Below the pieces are notes generated by a model. That model searched no databases and was not told the origin of the DNA. It was given only the letters and a program-made list of their open reading frames with translations. Made by a program: the position numbers and the translations under genes. A DNA stretch of 64,000 nucleotides, taken from NCBI GenBank assembly GCA_934667275.1, contig CAKULK010000001.1, forward strand, positions 62,001-126,000, written 5' to 3'. This document shows positions 28,022 through 37,986 of the stretch, piece after piece. Every line of letters begins with the position of its first letter. Positions within the stretch are counted from its first letter, which is position 1. Source of the stretch: an uncultured Bacteroidales bacterium. Lineage in GTDB: Bacteria; Bacteroidota; Bacteroidia; Bacteroidales; Paludibacteraceae.

Positions 28022-30571
28022 TTGAAGATTAATCGATTTATACTAAGTCTTTTGCTGGCGGGTGTAGTTGCTCCTTTGTGGGCGGTTACACCTTCGCCCA
28101 AGCGTGATTTCCGTGGTGCATGGCTCAGTACGGTCTGGGCTATCGACTGGCCTAACCATCGCGGTACCACAGACGAGGATGTCAAGAGCCAGAAGGTGGA
28201 GATGCGCACTATTCTCAACAACTACGAGAAGTGCAATATCAATGCCTGTTTCTTCCAGGTGCGTGGTATGTGCGATGCTATGTACAATTCCAAGTACGAA
28301 CCTTGGTGCCAGTATCTCACGGGAAAGCGCGGTGAGGCTCCGTCTTACGACCCGTTGCAGTATGTCATTGATGAGGCGCACGCGCGTGGTATAGAGGTGC
28401 ATGCTTGGCTCAATCCGTACAGGTATGCCACTTCTGAAGACAACTACGGTACGCTGCCTACTGACTATTCTGTCACGCATCCCGATTGGCTTATCAATTG
28501 TGGTGGTATCACTATTCTCAATCCCGGCGAACCTACAGTACGCAAGCGCATTGTGGATGTGGTGTGCGATATCATCGACAACTACGATGTGGACGGTATT
28601 GTCTTCGATGACTATTTCTACCAGGCGGGAATGAAGGACGAGTATGACGATCATCTCTATGCACTCTACAACCCCGATTCTCTTTCTCGTGCCGATTGGC
28701 GTCGCGCACAGGTCAACCTCATGGTGTCTGAGGTCAATGCTGCTATCAAGGCACGCAAACCTTGGTGCCGCTTTGGCATCGGGCCGGCGGGTGTGGCTGC
28801 GTCGGATAAGGCAGTAGCCGACAAGTATGGGGTTACTCCGTGTCCGGCAGGCAGCGATTGGCAGTACAACCAAATCTATGCCGAGCCTGTTCAGTGGTAT
28901 GTGGAGCATAGTGTAGATTATATCACGCCGCAGGTCTATTGGACAATCGGTTCGGCGAGCGACTATTCCAAAATCGCTCCTTGGTGGTATGTGGTGGCAA
29001 ACAAGTTCGGACGTCATTGCTATGTCAGTCAGTCGCTGACCGCGCTCTCTCCCACTCCGAACAAAGCACCTGCAGGGATGACGGAGCGCGAGCGTATTGC
29101 TGCTGATGTCAAGAATACCAATTTCTATGCAGGAGAGATTGTTAACCAGATTCTCATTGACCATGCTTCCACCAAAGAGAATGCCCCTGGTAGTGTTTTC
29201 TGGTCCACTAATAAGATAGCCGTAACGAACTTCATCAAAATTGTGGTACGCGATGCTTACACCCGCAAAGCCATTGTTCCCAACCTCACTTGGTTCCAAC
29301 CTTCTGAGGTGCAGGGTTTGGTCACGAACCTCGCTCGCAACGGGCAGACGCTCTCGTGGTCATACTCCAATGAGGGGCAACGCTTCGGCATCTATGCGAT
29401 GCCTCAAAACAAACGTCACGACACGCAGGCTCTCACTACATCGCTCTATTATCAAGGACTTACCTATGGCAACTCTTTCACGCTTGCCGACAGTATCACG
29501 TCCGACTATGCGGTGTGTGTCACGGTCATTGACCGCTATGGCAACGAATACGCACCGCGTTTCTTGGGCGAAGACCTGCAGACTGCCGTATCGCCCAAAC
29601 TCTTGTCTCCTGCGGATGGGGATAGTATTCTCCTGCCTAACTACCTTTCGTGGGAGGCGATGCCGGATGCGATGGGCTATCAGGTAGAGGTGGCGTATGA
29701 TGCGGATTTCTCGCGTATTATTGCTACCGTTCCCACCGACACCAATGCTTTCCTCACGCAGTCTGTTCAGGAGATAGACGGACATTCCACCTGCTATTGG
29801 CGTGTACGCGCAATGGTGCCTAACGCGCCCTCTGCCTATTCCGAGGTGCGTTCATTCCGAGGACGGTTGTTCTCTGTTGTATATCCGCAGGATGGTGAGT
29901 CGGGTGTCTCTGTGGCACCTACCATCCAATGGGATGACGCCGTCAAGGGGGCTGAATATCACGTGCAGATTGCCACAGCGGCTACGTTTGCCGACAAAGA
30001 AATAGTCTTTTCTGCCACTACGCACGACAACCAAGTCTCCATCCCCGAGGATATTCTCACCTATGGAGCCAACTATTATGTGCGAGTACGTATCCTTACG
30101 GGCTACATTGATGTCACTTCGACGCCTAATCTGTTCACCACCGAGGAGGTTGTGATGGTGCCGCCAACGGTGCTGACTCCTGCCATGGATGCGGTTGTCG
30201 GTGGCGATTCCGTCCTGGTGTCGTGGAGCAATACGCCCAACAAAGGCTTCCGTCTTGAGTGGGCGAACTCCTCTTCTTTCCCCAATCGCGGCAAGAAAGT
30301 GAAGTCTGTGGATATGGGCACCTACCAATGCCGTATCGGAGGTCTCTCGCAAGGCACATGGTATCTGCGTGTTGCTACCATTCGGGTGGACGACTCGTGG
30401 ACGGATTATAGCGATGTCATCTCATTCACCTACGACCCCGCTGCGGGTATCGGTGAGGTCTTTGTTATTGATGCCGCATCGCCTTGCTACGACCTGCAGG
30501 GACGATTGGTCGGAGAACGGCAATCCGGACATATCTACATTCAAAATGGGAAATTAATATACCAACAATAA
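28022..30571 (+). CDS. GHL10 (DUF187) glycoside hydrolase with C-terminal beta-sandwich domains
   Basis: 849 residues, TTG start at 28022, signal peptide to about residue 20. Residues about 28-400 match the GHL10/YngK family: RDFRGAWLSTVWAIDWPN, the acidic strand VDGIVFDDYFY, and YITPQVYWTIG. The E. coli relative DigH (YddW) cleaves denuded peptidoglycan glycan strands. Residues about 435-800 form several fibronectin/Ig-like modules (LLSPADGDSILLPNYLSW, YPQDGESGVSVAPTIQW). The tail has CYDLQGRLVGERQ then IYIQNGKLIYQQ, a type IX-like C-terminal signal, so the protein is probably exported to the surface. Peptidoglycan is the likely substrate. Confidence 0.85.
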   Translation: MKINRFILSLLLAGVVAPLWAVTPSPKRDFRGAWLSTVWAIDWPNHRGTTDEDVKSQKVEMRTILNNYEKCNINACFFQVRGMCDAMYNSKYEPWCQYLTGKRGEAPSYDPLQYVIDEAHARGIEVHAWLNPYRYATSEDNYGTLPTDYSVTHPDWLINCGGITILNPGEPTVRKRIVDVVCDIIDNYDVDGIVFDDYFYQAGMKDEYDDHLYALYNPDSLSRADWRRAQVNLMVSEVNAAIKARKPWCRFGIGPAGVAASDKAVADKYGVTPCPAGSDWQYNQIYAEPVQWYVEHSVDYITPQVYWTIGSASDYSKIAPWWYVVANKFGRHCYVSQSLTALSPTPNKAPAGMTERERIAADVKNTNFYAGEIVNQILIDHASTKENAPGSVFWSTNKIAVTNFIKIVVRDAYTRKAIVPNLTWFQPSEVQGLVTNLARNGQTLSWSYSNEGQRFGIYAMPQNKRHDTQALTTSLYYQGLTYGNSFTLADSITSDYAVCVTVIDRYGNEYAPRFLGEDLQTAVSPKLLSPADGDSILLPNYLSWEAMPDAMGYQVEVAYDADFSRIIATVPTDTNAFLTQSVQEIDGHSTCYWRVRAMVPNAPSAYSEVRSFRGRLFSVVYPQDGESGVSVAPTIQWDDAVKGAEYHVQIATAATFADKEIVFSATTHDNQVSIPEDILTYGANYYVRVRILTGYIDVTSTPNLFTTEEVVMVPPTVLTPAMDAVVGGDSVLVSWSNTPNKGFRLEWANSSSFPNRGKKVKSVDMGTYQCRIGGLSQGTWYLRVATIRVDDSWTDYSDVISFTYDPAAGIGEVFVIDAASPCYDLQGRLVGERQSGHIYIQNGKLIYQQ

Positions 30572-30599
30572 ATTTAATCAACTCAAAAACAAACAATTT

Positions 30600-33083
30600 A
30601 TGAAAAGATTTTGTACAATGATGGCGGCAGTCTTGGTGGCTGCGATGTCATTTGCCGACGTTTCCTACGAACTCAACGGCGGTTGGACCAACGATGATGG
30701 TTGGCAAAATAAGCAGGATATGTATTCGGGTATGAATGCTTTGTGGAATACCTTTGCTAAGGTACCTGCTGATTTTACGCACTACACATGGGCTTCTCTT
30801 GACTCATGTGCAGGTGATGTGGCTAAGGGTATCCCTACGGCATGCTACGGATACGAAAGTGTACCTGCAATGGAGGCTTCTTTCTTTGCAGACGATGCCA
30901 CCAAAGCAAAATTCCAATGGTTGGTGAACTATATGCAGTACGTATGTACGCTTCAGAAAGTAGAGGCTAATCTTTTGAAAGATGGAAATGCTGCTTTCTT
31001 GCGCTACAACTTGCAGGCATTCTTCCTCAACACTCAGCGTACTTCTTGGCCTGTATCGGCTAACTATGAGGCTTATGGTAATATCGACTATTTCCAGGCT
31101 ACTTGGAAGCATGGTTTTGCTAACCCTACCAAAGTAGAGGGTGAGTACATTCTCCAGGCACCTTACAAAGAGACTGTAGTGGACGGAGTTACTGTTAAAT
31201 GGACTTTCGATGGCTGGTATGCAAACTCGGATTTCTCTGGCAGCAAGGTTGTCAAGATTGATGCCAACACCACGGGTACGCTCTATGCAAAATGGGTAGA
31301 GTATATTCCTACTATCTCCGAGGTTAGCGAGATGAAGGATGGTACGCTCACCAAAATCAAGGCTACTACCACTTTCTTCGACGGTGTAGAGGCTTACCTC
31401 CAGGATGCTACTGCTGGTATGCGTGTTATCTTCCCCGCTGGCACCACATTGGCTGAGAACACCCAATATATTGTTAAGGGTACCAAATCTGTTGTCAACG
31501 GCACTCCTGTCCTCACCGTTACTGAGATTGAGTCGCAGGAGGCTGCTTCTGCTATCGTGCCTATCGTGGCTGAACAGGTTCGTTTCTTGCCCGACTATGA
31601 AGGTATGCTCATCAAGTTGGAAGGTAAGCGTGTGGCTGCTTATTCTGCTGAGGGCGATCCTCTCTTCCGTGACGACTTCGACACCATTCCTACGTTCAAC
31701 TTGCCTATCGATCAAAACACCTTCACCATCCGTCGTAAGACCGATGTTATTGGTGTGGTAGAGCGTGCGGCTGCGTATGTTGCAGGTCAAGACTCTTTGA
31801 GCGGTCTCCGTATTCGCGCTTACGTCAAGAATGTCACTCCTTCTGCTCCCGCAGGTCGTGACAAACACGAGTACGAGACGCTGAACACCAACGGTGGCGA
31901 ATATACATTGTCTAACGATTGGATGTTCTCTGTTCAAGAGGATAACTTCAATTCCAACAAGCCTAACGACATCGCTTCCGGTAGCCGTGCTGTTGTGCTC
32001 CACAATGGCTTCCTCTATTTCCCGAACCGTGATGCCAACCAGCCTACCTATGTTAACTTCAAGAAAGTCAACATGGCTGATGGTGATATGTTCGATGCAA
32101 TCCCTGCTGCCGACTATTTGTTCAAAGCGCGCGGAATCGCAGGTCGTGACTTCGTCTTTGGTCCTGCCAACGACTTGAAGAAGGACAACGCAGGCAACGT
32201 ATTGGCTGCCAACCTTATCACCAGTGCCAAGGGTGAGTACCAGGTTTGGGTGATGGATGATATCGACAATGGTAAAGGTTACCTCCTTATCAACGATACC
32301 ACCCTCAACGACGACTATTCTAACAACGCCACCATTCGTTTCGATGCATTTGGCGTTTACGGTGATGTCACCAAAGATGCTGTCGTAATGGCTGCAAGTG
32401 CTTCCACCAGCGATGTTTATTATTGGAATATCAAGGATGGCAAGTGGGATGGCAAACACTGGTGGATTCCTACCGAGGGTGGCTACAACTTCAGTTATGC
32501 TCCTCAAATCTTCCCGATTGAGAACGATATGTTCTATGTGGACGGCTTCAACAACTATCCTGTTCTCTTCAACATGGACGGTGAGGCACTCGACTTCTTC
32601 GATATGGAAAACGAGGTTTGCAAAGGCTTGGTTACCAACCGCAACGGCAAGGCTCGTGCTACGGGTCACAATGGTTTGGCTGAGTTTGAGTTGGATGGCG
32701 AGTACTTCCTCCTCATCGCAGGTAACAACACCGCTGGAAGTCCTGCTTCCACTTTCGTTCTCTACAGATGTAAAGACGAGAACCGTACTTTCAAAGAGAT
32801 GACCCAACTCTGGGAGTTCCCTTACGATGGTATGGGTACTATCAGCAACGATGTTCGTACCGCTGTGCCTTACGTTCAGATTGTTGACGAGCACACGGCT
32901 AAGTTGTGCGTTTACACCAACAACAACGGCTATGGCGTTTACACCTTCACCGCCAAGGCCGGTACGGGTGTTGAGAACACCAAGGTAGAGGATGCTACTG
33001 CTGACAAGCAGATGATTAACGGTCAACTCTACATCATCCGCAATGGCGTTCGCTACTCTGTTATGGGTAATGTAATCGACTAA
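30600..33083 (+). CDS. Secreted repeat protein with interrupted InlB-type module
   Basis: 827 residues, signal peptide to about residue 19. Residues about 21-232 start like an InlB B-repeat (VSYELNGG) and end like one (FDGWYANSDFSGS, GTLYAKW), but about 150 residues are inserted between the halves. The same arrangement occurs three times in the protein at 41114. Then come an OB-like region (about 238-330) and repeated beta-strand sequence (about 425-775) resembling a propeller. The C-terminus has QLYIIRNGVRYSVMGNV, a probable sorting tail. I see no catalytic motif; a binding or adhesin role is the simplest reading. Confidence 0.8.
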   Translation: MKRFCTMMAAVLVAAMSFADVSYELNGGWTNDDGWQNKQDMYSGMNALWNTFAKVPADFTHYTWASLDSCAGDVAKGIPTACYGYESVPAMEASFFADDATKAKFQWLVNYMQYVCTLQKVEANLLKDGNAAFLRYNLQAFFLNTQRTSWPVSANYEAYGNIDYFQATWKHGFANPTKVEGEYILQAPYKETVVDGVTVKWTFDGWYANSDFSGSKVVKIDANTTGTLYAKWVEYIPTISEVSEMKDGTLTKIKATTTFFDGVEAYLQDATAGMRVIFPAGTTLAENTQYIVKGTKSVVNGTPVLTVTEIESQEAASAIVPIVAEQVRFLPDYEGMLIKLEGKRVAAYSAEGDPLFRDDFDTIPTFNLPIDQNTFTIRRKTDVIGVVERAAAYVAGQDSLSGLRIRAYVKNVTPSAPAGRDKHEYETLNTNGGEYTLSNDWMFSVQEDNFNSNKPNDIASGSRAVVLHNGFLYFPNRDANQPTYVNFKKVNMADGDMFDAIPAADYLFKARGIAGRDFVFGPANDLKKDNAGNVLAANLITSAKGEYQVWVMDDIDNGKGYLLINDTTLNDDYSNNATIRFDAFGVYGDVTKDAVVMAASASTSDVYYWNIKDGKWDGKHWWIPTEGGYNFSYAPQIFPIENDMFYVDGFNNYPVLFNMDGEALDFFDMENEVCKGLVTNRNGKARATGHNGLAEFELDGEYFLLIAGNNTAGSPASTFVLYRCKDENRTFKEMTQLWEFPYDGMGTISNDVRTAVPYVQIVDEHTAKLCVYTNNNGYGVYTFTAKAGTGVENTKVEDATADKQMINGQLYIIRNGVRYSVMGNVID

Positions 33084-33158
33084 TCTTATGTAGTACACTG
33101 CAGGAAGTGGGCACCATAGTCCTACTGGCTGTTTGCCTGCTTCCTGCCGTTTACTTTT

Positions 33159-33202
33159 ATCGGTACTTCATCGGTACTTCATCGGAACTTCATCGGTACT
33201 TC
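33159..33202. repeat. Four tandem 11-bp repeats (ATCGGTACTTC)
   Basis: Units 1, 2 and 4 are ATCGGTACTTC and unit 3 is ATCGGAACTTC, the same repeat as at 2304-2358. They lie in the 155-bp gap between two genes of the SusCD series, upstream of the preferred start at 33239. Confidence 0.95.
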
Positions 33203-33238
33203 ACAAGGAGGATGTGCTGTCTTTCTCCTTATTTGGCG

Positions 33239-35614
33239 ATGGTTCCTTTATGCAAAACTTACATCCGTCAAATTGTGAAACAGATTCGATTTCTATTGGC
33301 TCTCCTGATTTTTCTTCCCTCGTCTTTGAGGGCGGAAATGGTGTTGGACGATGCCGCTTACACCGTGGATACCTTGGCGCACTATATGGTCGGACCGGGT
33401 ACCTGCTACACCCAGGTGCGTCTCTTTCTGCGTGATGGAGGAGGCAGCAGACGTGATGTTTACATCTTGCAGGTGGACAGACGCAATCCCTATGTGTCTA
33501 TCCATACTGTCCTTGCCAACGACTCTATTGAGAAAGGGGAAGAACCTTCCCACATGGCACAGCGTAAGTCTCAACAGGGGCAACGCTATTTTGCTGGCAC
33601 CAATGGCGACTGGTGGTCCACCGACCGCCCTGGCGTACCAGAAGGTGCCTTTGTCACGGAAAACACAATTGCTATCACGCCTTGGAACGGGCGTGCTACC
33701 CTTGCTATGTGCGCTATCGACCAGAATGATAGCCTCTACTACGGACACGATTTCTTCACCGATGTCTGGCTTGAAACTGACAACAACACCGTCCGTTGCT
33801 CGCATGTCAATGACATTCGCTATGAGAACGAACTGGTTCTATATAACTCCTACAACGGCACTTGCACCCACACCGACAACAGCGGCACCGAGGTGCTCTG
33901 CCGTATCCTGCCCGGCTCTGCTTGGGGTACCAACACCACCCTCCAAGCCGAGGTAGTGCGCGTTGAAACGGGCAAAGGCAATATGCGTATCGAAGACGGT
34001 TGCTTTGTCCTTTCTGCCCGCGATGATATGCAGCAGCACCTCACCGCGCTCACCGAGGGGCAGCATATCCGCCTGCGCATAGCCACTTCTATCAATGGCA
34101 TCAACGCTGACTTCAAGGCAGCCCTTGGCGGACAAGACCGCACTTTTATGTTGGTCAATGGGGTGGTAGATAACAACTGGGAAGAATTGCATCCCCGCAC
34201 TGGACTCGGTTTTTCTGTCACGGGTGACACTATCATACATTGTGTGGTTGATGGGCGTGGAAAGTCCATTGGTGCCACTACGGGGCAACTTGCGCAAATC
34301 ATGCAGTTTTTTGGTGCCTACAATGCCATGAATATGGAAGGCGGAGGCTCAAGTACCATGTATCTTGCGGCGCGGGGAGTGATGAATGTCCCGTCAGACG
34401 GGCATGAGCGTGCAGAGTCGCAGGGTATCTTTGCGGTCAGCAGTGCGCCCGATGATGAGGTCATAGCCAAGATTGCAGCCTACGAACCATCGGTGTCTAT
34501 GCCGCGGTATGGTATGTTGCGTCCCAAATTCTTGGGCTATAATCAGTATGATATGCTCTTGAACACCGACCAGCAGGGCGTTACGCTTTCATGTGACCCT
34601 GCTGTCGGATATATTGATGCCGAAGGGCGTTTTGTTTGCCAAGGCTCAGGTGACCTCACTGCCTCTTTGGGCAATATCCGTACCACTTTGCATATCCGCA
34701 TGGTGGAGGGAGCGCCTATTGCTTTGCGTCTCGACTCTGTTCTCGTTTCCGATGAAACGCAATATCCGATAGAGGTGGATGGTATTGTGGGTAACACTTC
34801 CATAACCCTTCAACCCGAAGCACTCACGTGGACGGTGGCGGACCCCGATATTGCTGTAGTTTCAGAACGAGGTATCCTTACCGGTCTCGCGAACGGCTAC
34901 ACTGCTGTCGTTGGCAAACTCGGAGAGTTCGCAGATACCCTTCTTGTGCATGTGCAGAACGTGGATGCCAAACCGTATCATTGGGTGATGGGTATGCAGG
35001 ATATGACCGTAAAACCCACTTCCTCTGCATGGAAAACGCAGATGGTGGATACCACGGAGGCGCAAATTCTCTCCCTCAACTATACGGGGGGACGGCAAGC
35101 GAATATCAAATTCACTGCCGACCGGCTCATCTATTCTGACCCGGATTATCTCGAATTGCGTTTGACTCCGCAGGGAAACTTGATTCAATCAATCACGATA
35201 GGAGTCCGTGCCAATGGTAGTACCAAGACCTTGCTTCTTAGTACCACAAACTTGCAAGCAGGGCAAATCAACCGTTTGGTGGTTAATCTCGACAGTATCT
35301 TCCGTGCCGATGCCATTGAGTCCGAGCGCGAGTGGCGTGACAACGATCAGGCTATCTATCCCGTCCGTCTTGAATTTGCCACTTTTGCTTTCGACAAAGA
35401 TGCTGCCAGGCAGGAGTATCGCATTCCCATTGATGGGTGGTATCTCCATTTTGGAGAAGTGGCACCCGTTGAAACCGATGTGGACAGGATTCCTGTCCAA
35501 TCCTCGACTGATGTACGGAAAATCTGTACACCGCAGGGGATTTTCATCTTGCATCAGGGTACACTTTATGACCTCTTGGGGCATCCCGTGGTGCATAATG
35601 GTGACAATTTATAA
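33239..35614 (+). CDS. Phosphodiester glycosidase (NAGPA/DUF2233 family), copy 1
   Basis: 791 residues from the ATG at 33239, which gives a normal signal peptide (core FLLALLIFLPSSLRA). In-frame codons at 33107 (GTG, before the tandem repeats) and 33212 are less likely. The NAGPA domain spans about residues 20-390, with FAGTNGDWWSTDR, LHPRTGLGF, CVVDGRG and MNMEGGGSSTMY. The family includes the enzyme that removes GlcNAc from GlcNAc-phosphate diesters on lysosomal proteins. Ig-like modules follow (about 410-620), then a beta-sandwich shared with the next gene. The C-terminus GIFILHQGTLYDLLGHPV is a sorting-type tail. Possible substrate: the phosphodiester joining teichoic acid to peptidoglycan. 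Confidence 0.85.
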   Translation: MVPLCKTYIRQIVKQIRFLLALLIFLPSSLRAEMVLDDAAYTVDTLAHYMVGPGTCYTQVRLFLRDGGGSRRDVYILQVDRRNPYVSIHTVLANDSIEKGEEPSHMAQRKSQQGQRYFAGTNGDWWSTDRPGVPEGAFVTENTIAITPWNGRATLAMCAIDQNDSLYYGHDFFTDVWLETDNNTVRCSHVNDIRYENELVLYNSYNGTCTHTDNSGTEVLCRILPGSAWGTNTTLQAEVVRVETGKGNMRIEDGCFVLSARDDMQQHLTALTEGQHIRLRIATSINGINADFKAALGGQDRTFMLVNGVVDNNWEELHPRTGLGFSVTGDTIIHCVVDGRGKSIGATTGQLAQIMQFFGAYNAMNMEGGGSSTMYLAARGVMNVPSDGHERAESQGIFAVSSAPDDEVIAKIAAYEPSVSMPRYGMLRPKFLGYNQYDMLLNTDQQGVTLSCDPAVGYIDAEGRFVCQGSGDLTASLGNIRTTLHIRMVEGAPIALRLDSVLVSDETQYPIEVDGIVGNTSITLQPEALTWTVADPDIAVVSERGILTGLANGYTAVVGKLGEFADTLLVHVQNVDAKPYHWVMGMQDMTVKPTSSAWKTQMVDTTEAQILSLNYTGGRQANIKFTADRLIYSDPDYLELRLTPQGNLIQSITIGVRANGSTKTLLLSTTNLQAGQINRLVVNLDSIFRADAIESEREWRDNDQAIYPVRLEFATFAFDKDAARQEYRIPIDGWYLHFGEVAPVETDVDRIPVQSSTDVRKICTPQGIFILHQGTLYDLLGHPVVHNGDNL

Positions 35615-35646
35615 AATAGTAACGGATTTAGTAATCTAATACGCGT

Positions 35647-37980
35647 ATGAGAAGAAATCTACTATTTGTTTTATCGCTCTTTATGGTGACTGCACCAGCC
35701 TTTGTTGGTGCACAATCCACTATCACATTGAGCGGCGTACCGCACACTATCGACACGTTGGAGACATTCCAATGTGGTCCTGGCAGTCAGTATATCTCTG
35801 TCCGCATGCGCCGCGTCAGTGACGGGGGCGGACGTTTGGATGCTTTCCTTATGAAAGTGGATGCCAACAACCCTTACATCTCTTTCGAAGAGGTGATGGG
35901 GGGCGATAAATTGGTGGGAACTGAGGCGGTGTCTGCTATGGGCGAACGCAAAAATAAAGAATCTGACAAACGTGTCTTCTTTGGTGGCACCAATGGCGAC
36001 TTCTTTATCACGAAAGGTGATGTGGGTTTGCCGGTGGGTTTCGCCATCATCAACAATGAGTTTGCCCGTGTTCCCGACAATCGTGGCGACCGCCGTCTTG
36101 GTGCTATTGACGAGCAAATGCGGGGTGCCATTGGTAGTGTGGCAGCCTTCTCGGGCAAGGTTATCAATGGAACCGACACCATGAAACTGCGCCGTATCAA
36201 CTACCAGCGTGGTGAGAACGAGTTGGTTCTTTTCAATCGTCATCATGGCCCGTCTACCAACACGAATGAGTATGGTACGGAACTGCTCCTCGACCTTGCT
36301 CAAGGTGAAACTTGGCACACCAACTGCACCGTACATGCCATTGTCCGCGCCAAAGAGCAGGACAAAGGCAATATGACCATTCCGCGCGGGCAGACTGTCC
36401 TTTCGGGGCATGGTACGATGGCGGAGCACCTCAATGCCGTTAATATCGGCGACACTTTGACTATCAAACTTGTATTCAAAATTGATGGTGTCCGTCAGAA
36501 TATCAGCCAATGTATTGCAGGAGATAACTACGACCTCATTGTGAACAATGGCAAGGTGGTAGAGTCTAATTTCTGGAACGAGGTACATCCCCGTACTGCT
36601 TTCGGTCATTCAGAAAAGGGTGACACCATGATTTTCTGTGTCGTGGACGGACGTCATCTGTCTGTGGGCTGCAACACGCAAGCCCTTGGTGACATCATGC
36701 ACCATTTTGGTGCTTACAAGGCAGTTAACTGGGACGGTGGTGGCAGCAGTCACTTGTGGCTGAACAATGTCGGACTGATGAATGCCGGTTGTGAAGCCAC
36801 GGAGCGTGCTGTAGCCAATGGTATGTTTGCTGTGGCAGAGATGCCTACTGCAGATTCTGTTATCACGCAGTTGCAGGCTTATTCCACCACATTGCGTTTG
36901 CCGAAATACGGTGTACACAAGCCTAAGGTGTTGGGCTATAATCAGTATGGTCTCCTGCTGAATCCTGATGTACAGAATGTCACGCTCAGTTGCGACCCGT
37001 CAGTAGGGTATATCAACAAAGATGGTGCATTTGTCTGCCTTGGCGATGGTGAGTTGCGTATGCAGGCGGGCAAAGCTGCGGGCGTAGTACAAATACGCCT
37101 TACGGATAATGTGGATATGCGTATGCGTCTTGATACCGTCATTATCTACGACTATTCCAACTACCCTGTTGAAGCAGTTGCCACGGTTGGTAAGAACGAT
37201 GTTCTCATTCAGCCCTCTGCTCTCACATGGGCGGTACAGGACCCATCGGTTGCTTCTATTTCCGAGGAAGGCATACTCAATGGTCTCAAAGATGGCATCA
37301 CCGAAGTGTATGGCACCCTCAATGGGCAAATTGATACTTTGGTGGCTAAGGTTATGATACCTGCTTCCAATCCGTTGCATTTCGACGACTTTGTTCGCGA
37401 TTATGCTGCGCATTGGACGCTCAAAGCCTCTGCTGACAAATGGGGTGCTGTCCTTGCACCCAATGCACAGGGCACGGCAGTCCTTTCGCTCAACTACACC
37501 GGTGGTCGTCAGGCCAATATCCGTTTGGGGTCTTCGCAGTACCTCTATTCTGCGCCTAACGACTTTTCGTTGCGCCTTACGCCGCAGGGTGACTTGATTA
37601 GCAAAATCACTATCGGCTTGCGTGCCCACAATGGTGCCGCCACTGTTATGCATAGTGTTGAGAACATCACGCCCGATAGTCCGCTCAACATCCATATTCC
37701 TCTGGATAGTCTCTTTGAGGTGAACAACGACCTTGCCATCTATCCTGTGGCACTGGAGTTCATCACGTTCTACCTCAATACGAGTGCTGAGAAGAAAGAG
37801 TACAATATACCGATTGATGGCATCTATCTCACCTACAACTCTTCCTCTACGGATATTGATAACGTACCGTCTATGGAGCGCACTCAATCCGATAAGGCGT
37901 GCAAGTTTGTGCAGAACGGGCAGGTGTACATTATGCGTCAGGGTAGTATCTACAACATTTTAGGAACAAAAATTCAATAG
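35647..37980 (+). CDS. Phosphodiester glycosidase (NAGPA/DUF2233 family), copy 2
   Basis: 777 residues, signal peptide to about residue 22 (ending FVGAQ). It is collinear with the preceding protein: NAGPA domain with FGGTNGDFFITKG, VHPRTAFGH, CVVDGRHLSVG and VNWDGGGSSHLW; an Ig-like module with LGYNQYGLLLNPDVQNVTLS; then the same beta-sandwich (LSLNYTGGRQANIR). The tail is QVYIMRQGSIYNILGTKI. The two are therefore tandem paralogues that have diverged considerably. Keeping both suggests different linkages or substrates. It is separated from the amidase gene by 6 nt. Confidence 0.85.
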   Translation: MRRNLLFVLSLFMVTAPAFVGAQSTITLSGVPHTIDTLETFQCGPGSQYISVRMRRVSDGGGRLDAFLMKVDANNPYISFEEVMGGDKLVGTEAVSAMGERKNKESDKRVFFGGTNGDFFITKGDVGLPVGFAIINNEFARVPDNRGDRRLGAIDEQMRGAIGSVAAFSGKVINGTDTMKLRRINYQRGENELVLFNRHHGPSTNTNEYGTELLLDLAQGETWHTNCTVHAIVRAKEQDKGNMTIPRGQTVLSGHGTMAEHLNAVNIGDTLTIKLVFKIDGVRQNISQCIAGDNYDLIVNNGKVVESNFWNEVHPRTAFGHSEKGDTMIFCVVDGRHLSVGCNTQALGDIMHHFGAYKAVNWDGGGSSHLWLNNVGLMNAGCEATERAVANGMFAVAEMPTADSVITQLQAYSTTLRLPKYGVHKPKVLGYNQYGLLLNPDVQNVTLSCDPSVGYINKDGAFVCLGDGELRMQAGKAAGVVQIRLTDNVDMRMRLDTVIIYDYSNYPVEAVATVGKNDVLIQPSALTWAVQDPSVASISEEGILNGLKDGITEVYGTLNGQIDTLVAKVMIPASNPLHFDDFVRDYAAHWTLKASADKWGAVLAPNAQGTAVLSLNYTGGRQANIRLGSSQYLYSAPNDFSLRLTPQGDLISKITIGLRAHNGAATVMHSVENITPDSPLNIHIPLDSLFEVNNDLAIYPVALEFITFYLNTSAEKKEYNIPIDGIYLTYNSSSTDIDNVPSMERTQSDKACKFVQNGQVYIMRQGSIYNILGTKIQ

Positions 37981-37986
37981 CATATC

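Noticed and set aside
30804..33098. 764-codon open frame on the minus strand
   Set aside because: It lies entirely opposite the secreted protein at 30600-33083, which has a signal peptide, repeat motif and sorting tail. The antisense frame is open because the sense gene rarely uses codons that create stops there.
33107..33238. Upstream GTG start for the first NAGPA protein
   Set aside because: This stretch translates the 11-bp repeats into a non-repeating-unit peptide and moves the signal peptide inside the protein; the same repeat at 2304 is clearly non-coding.
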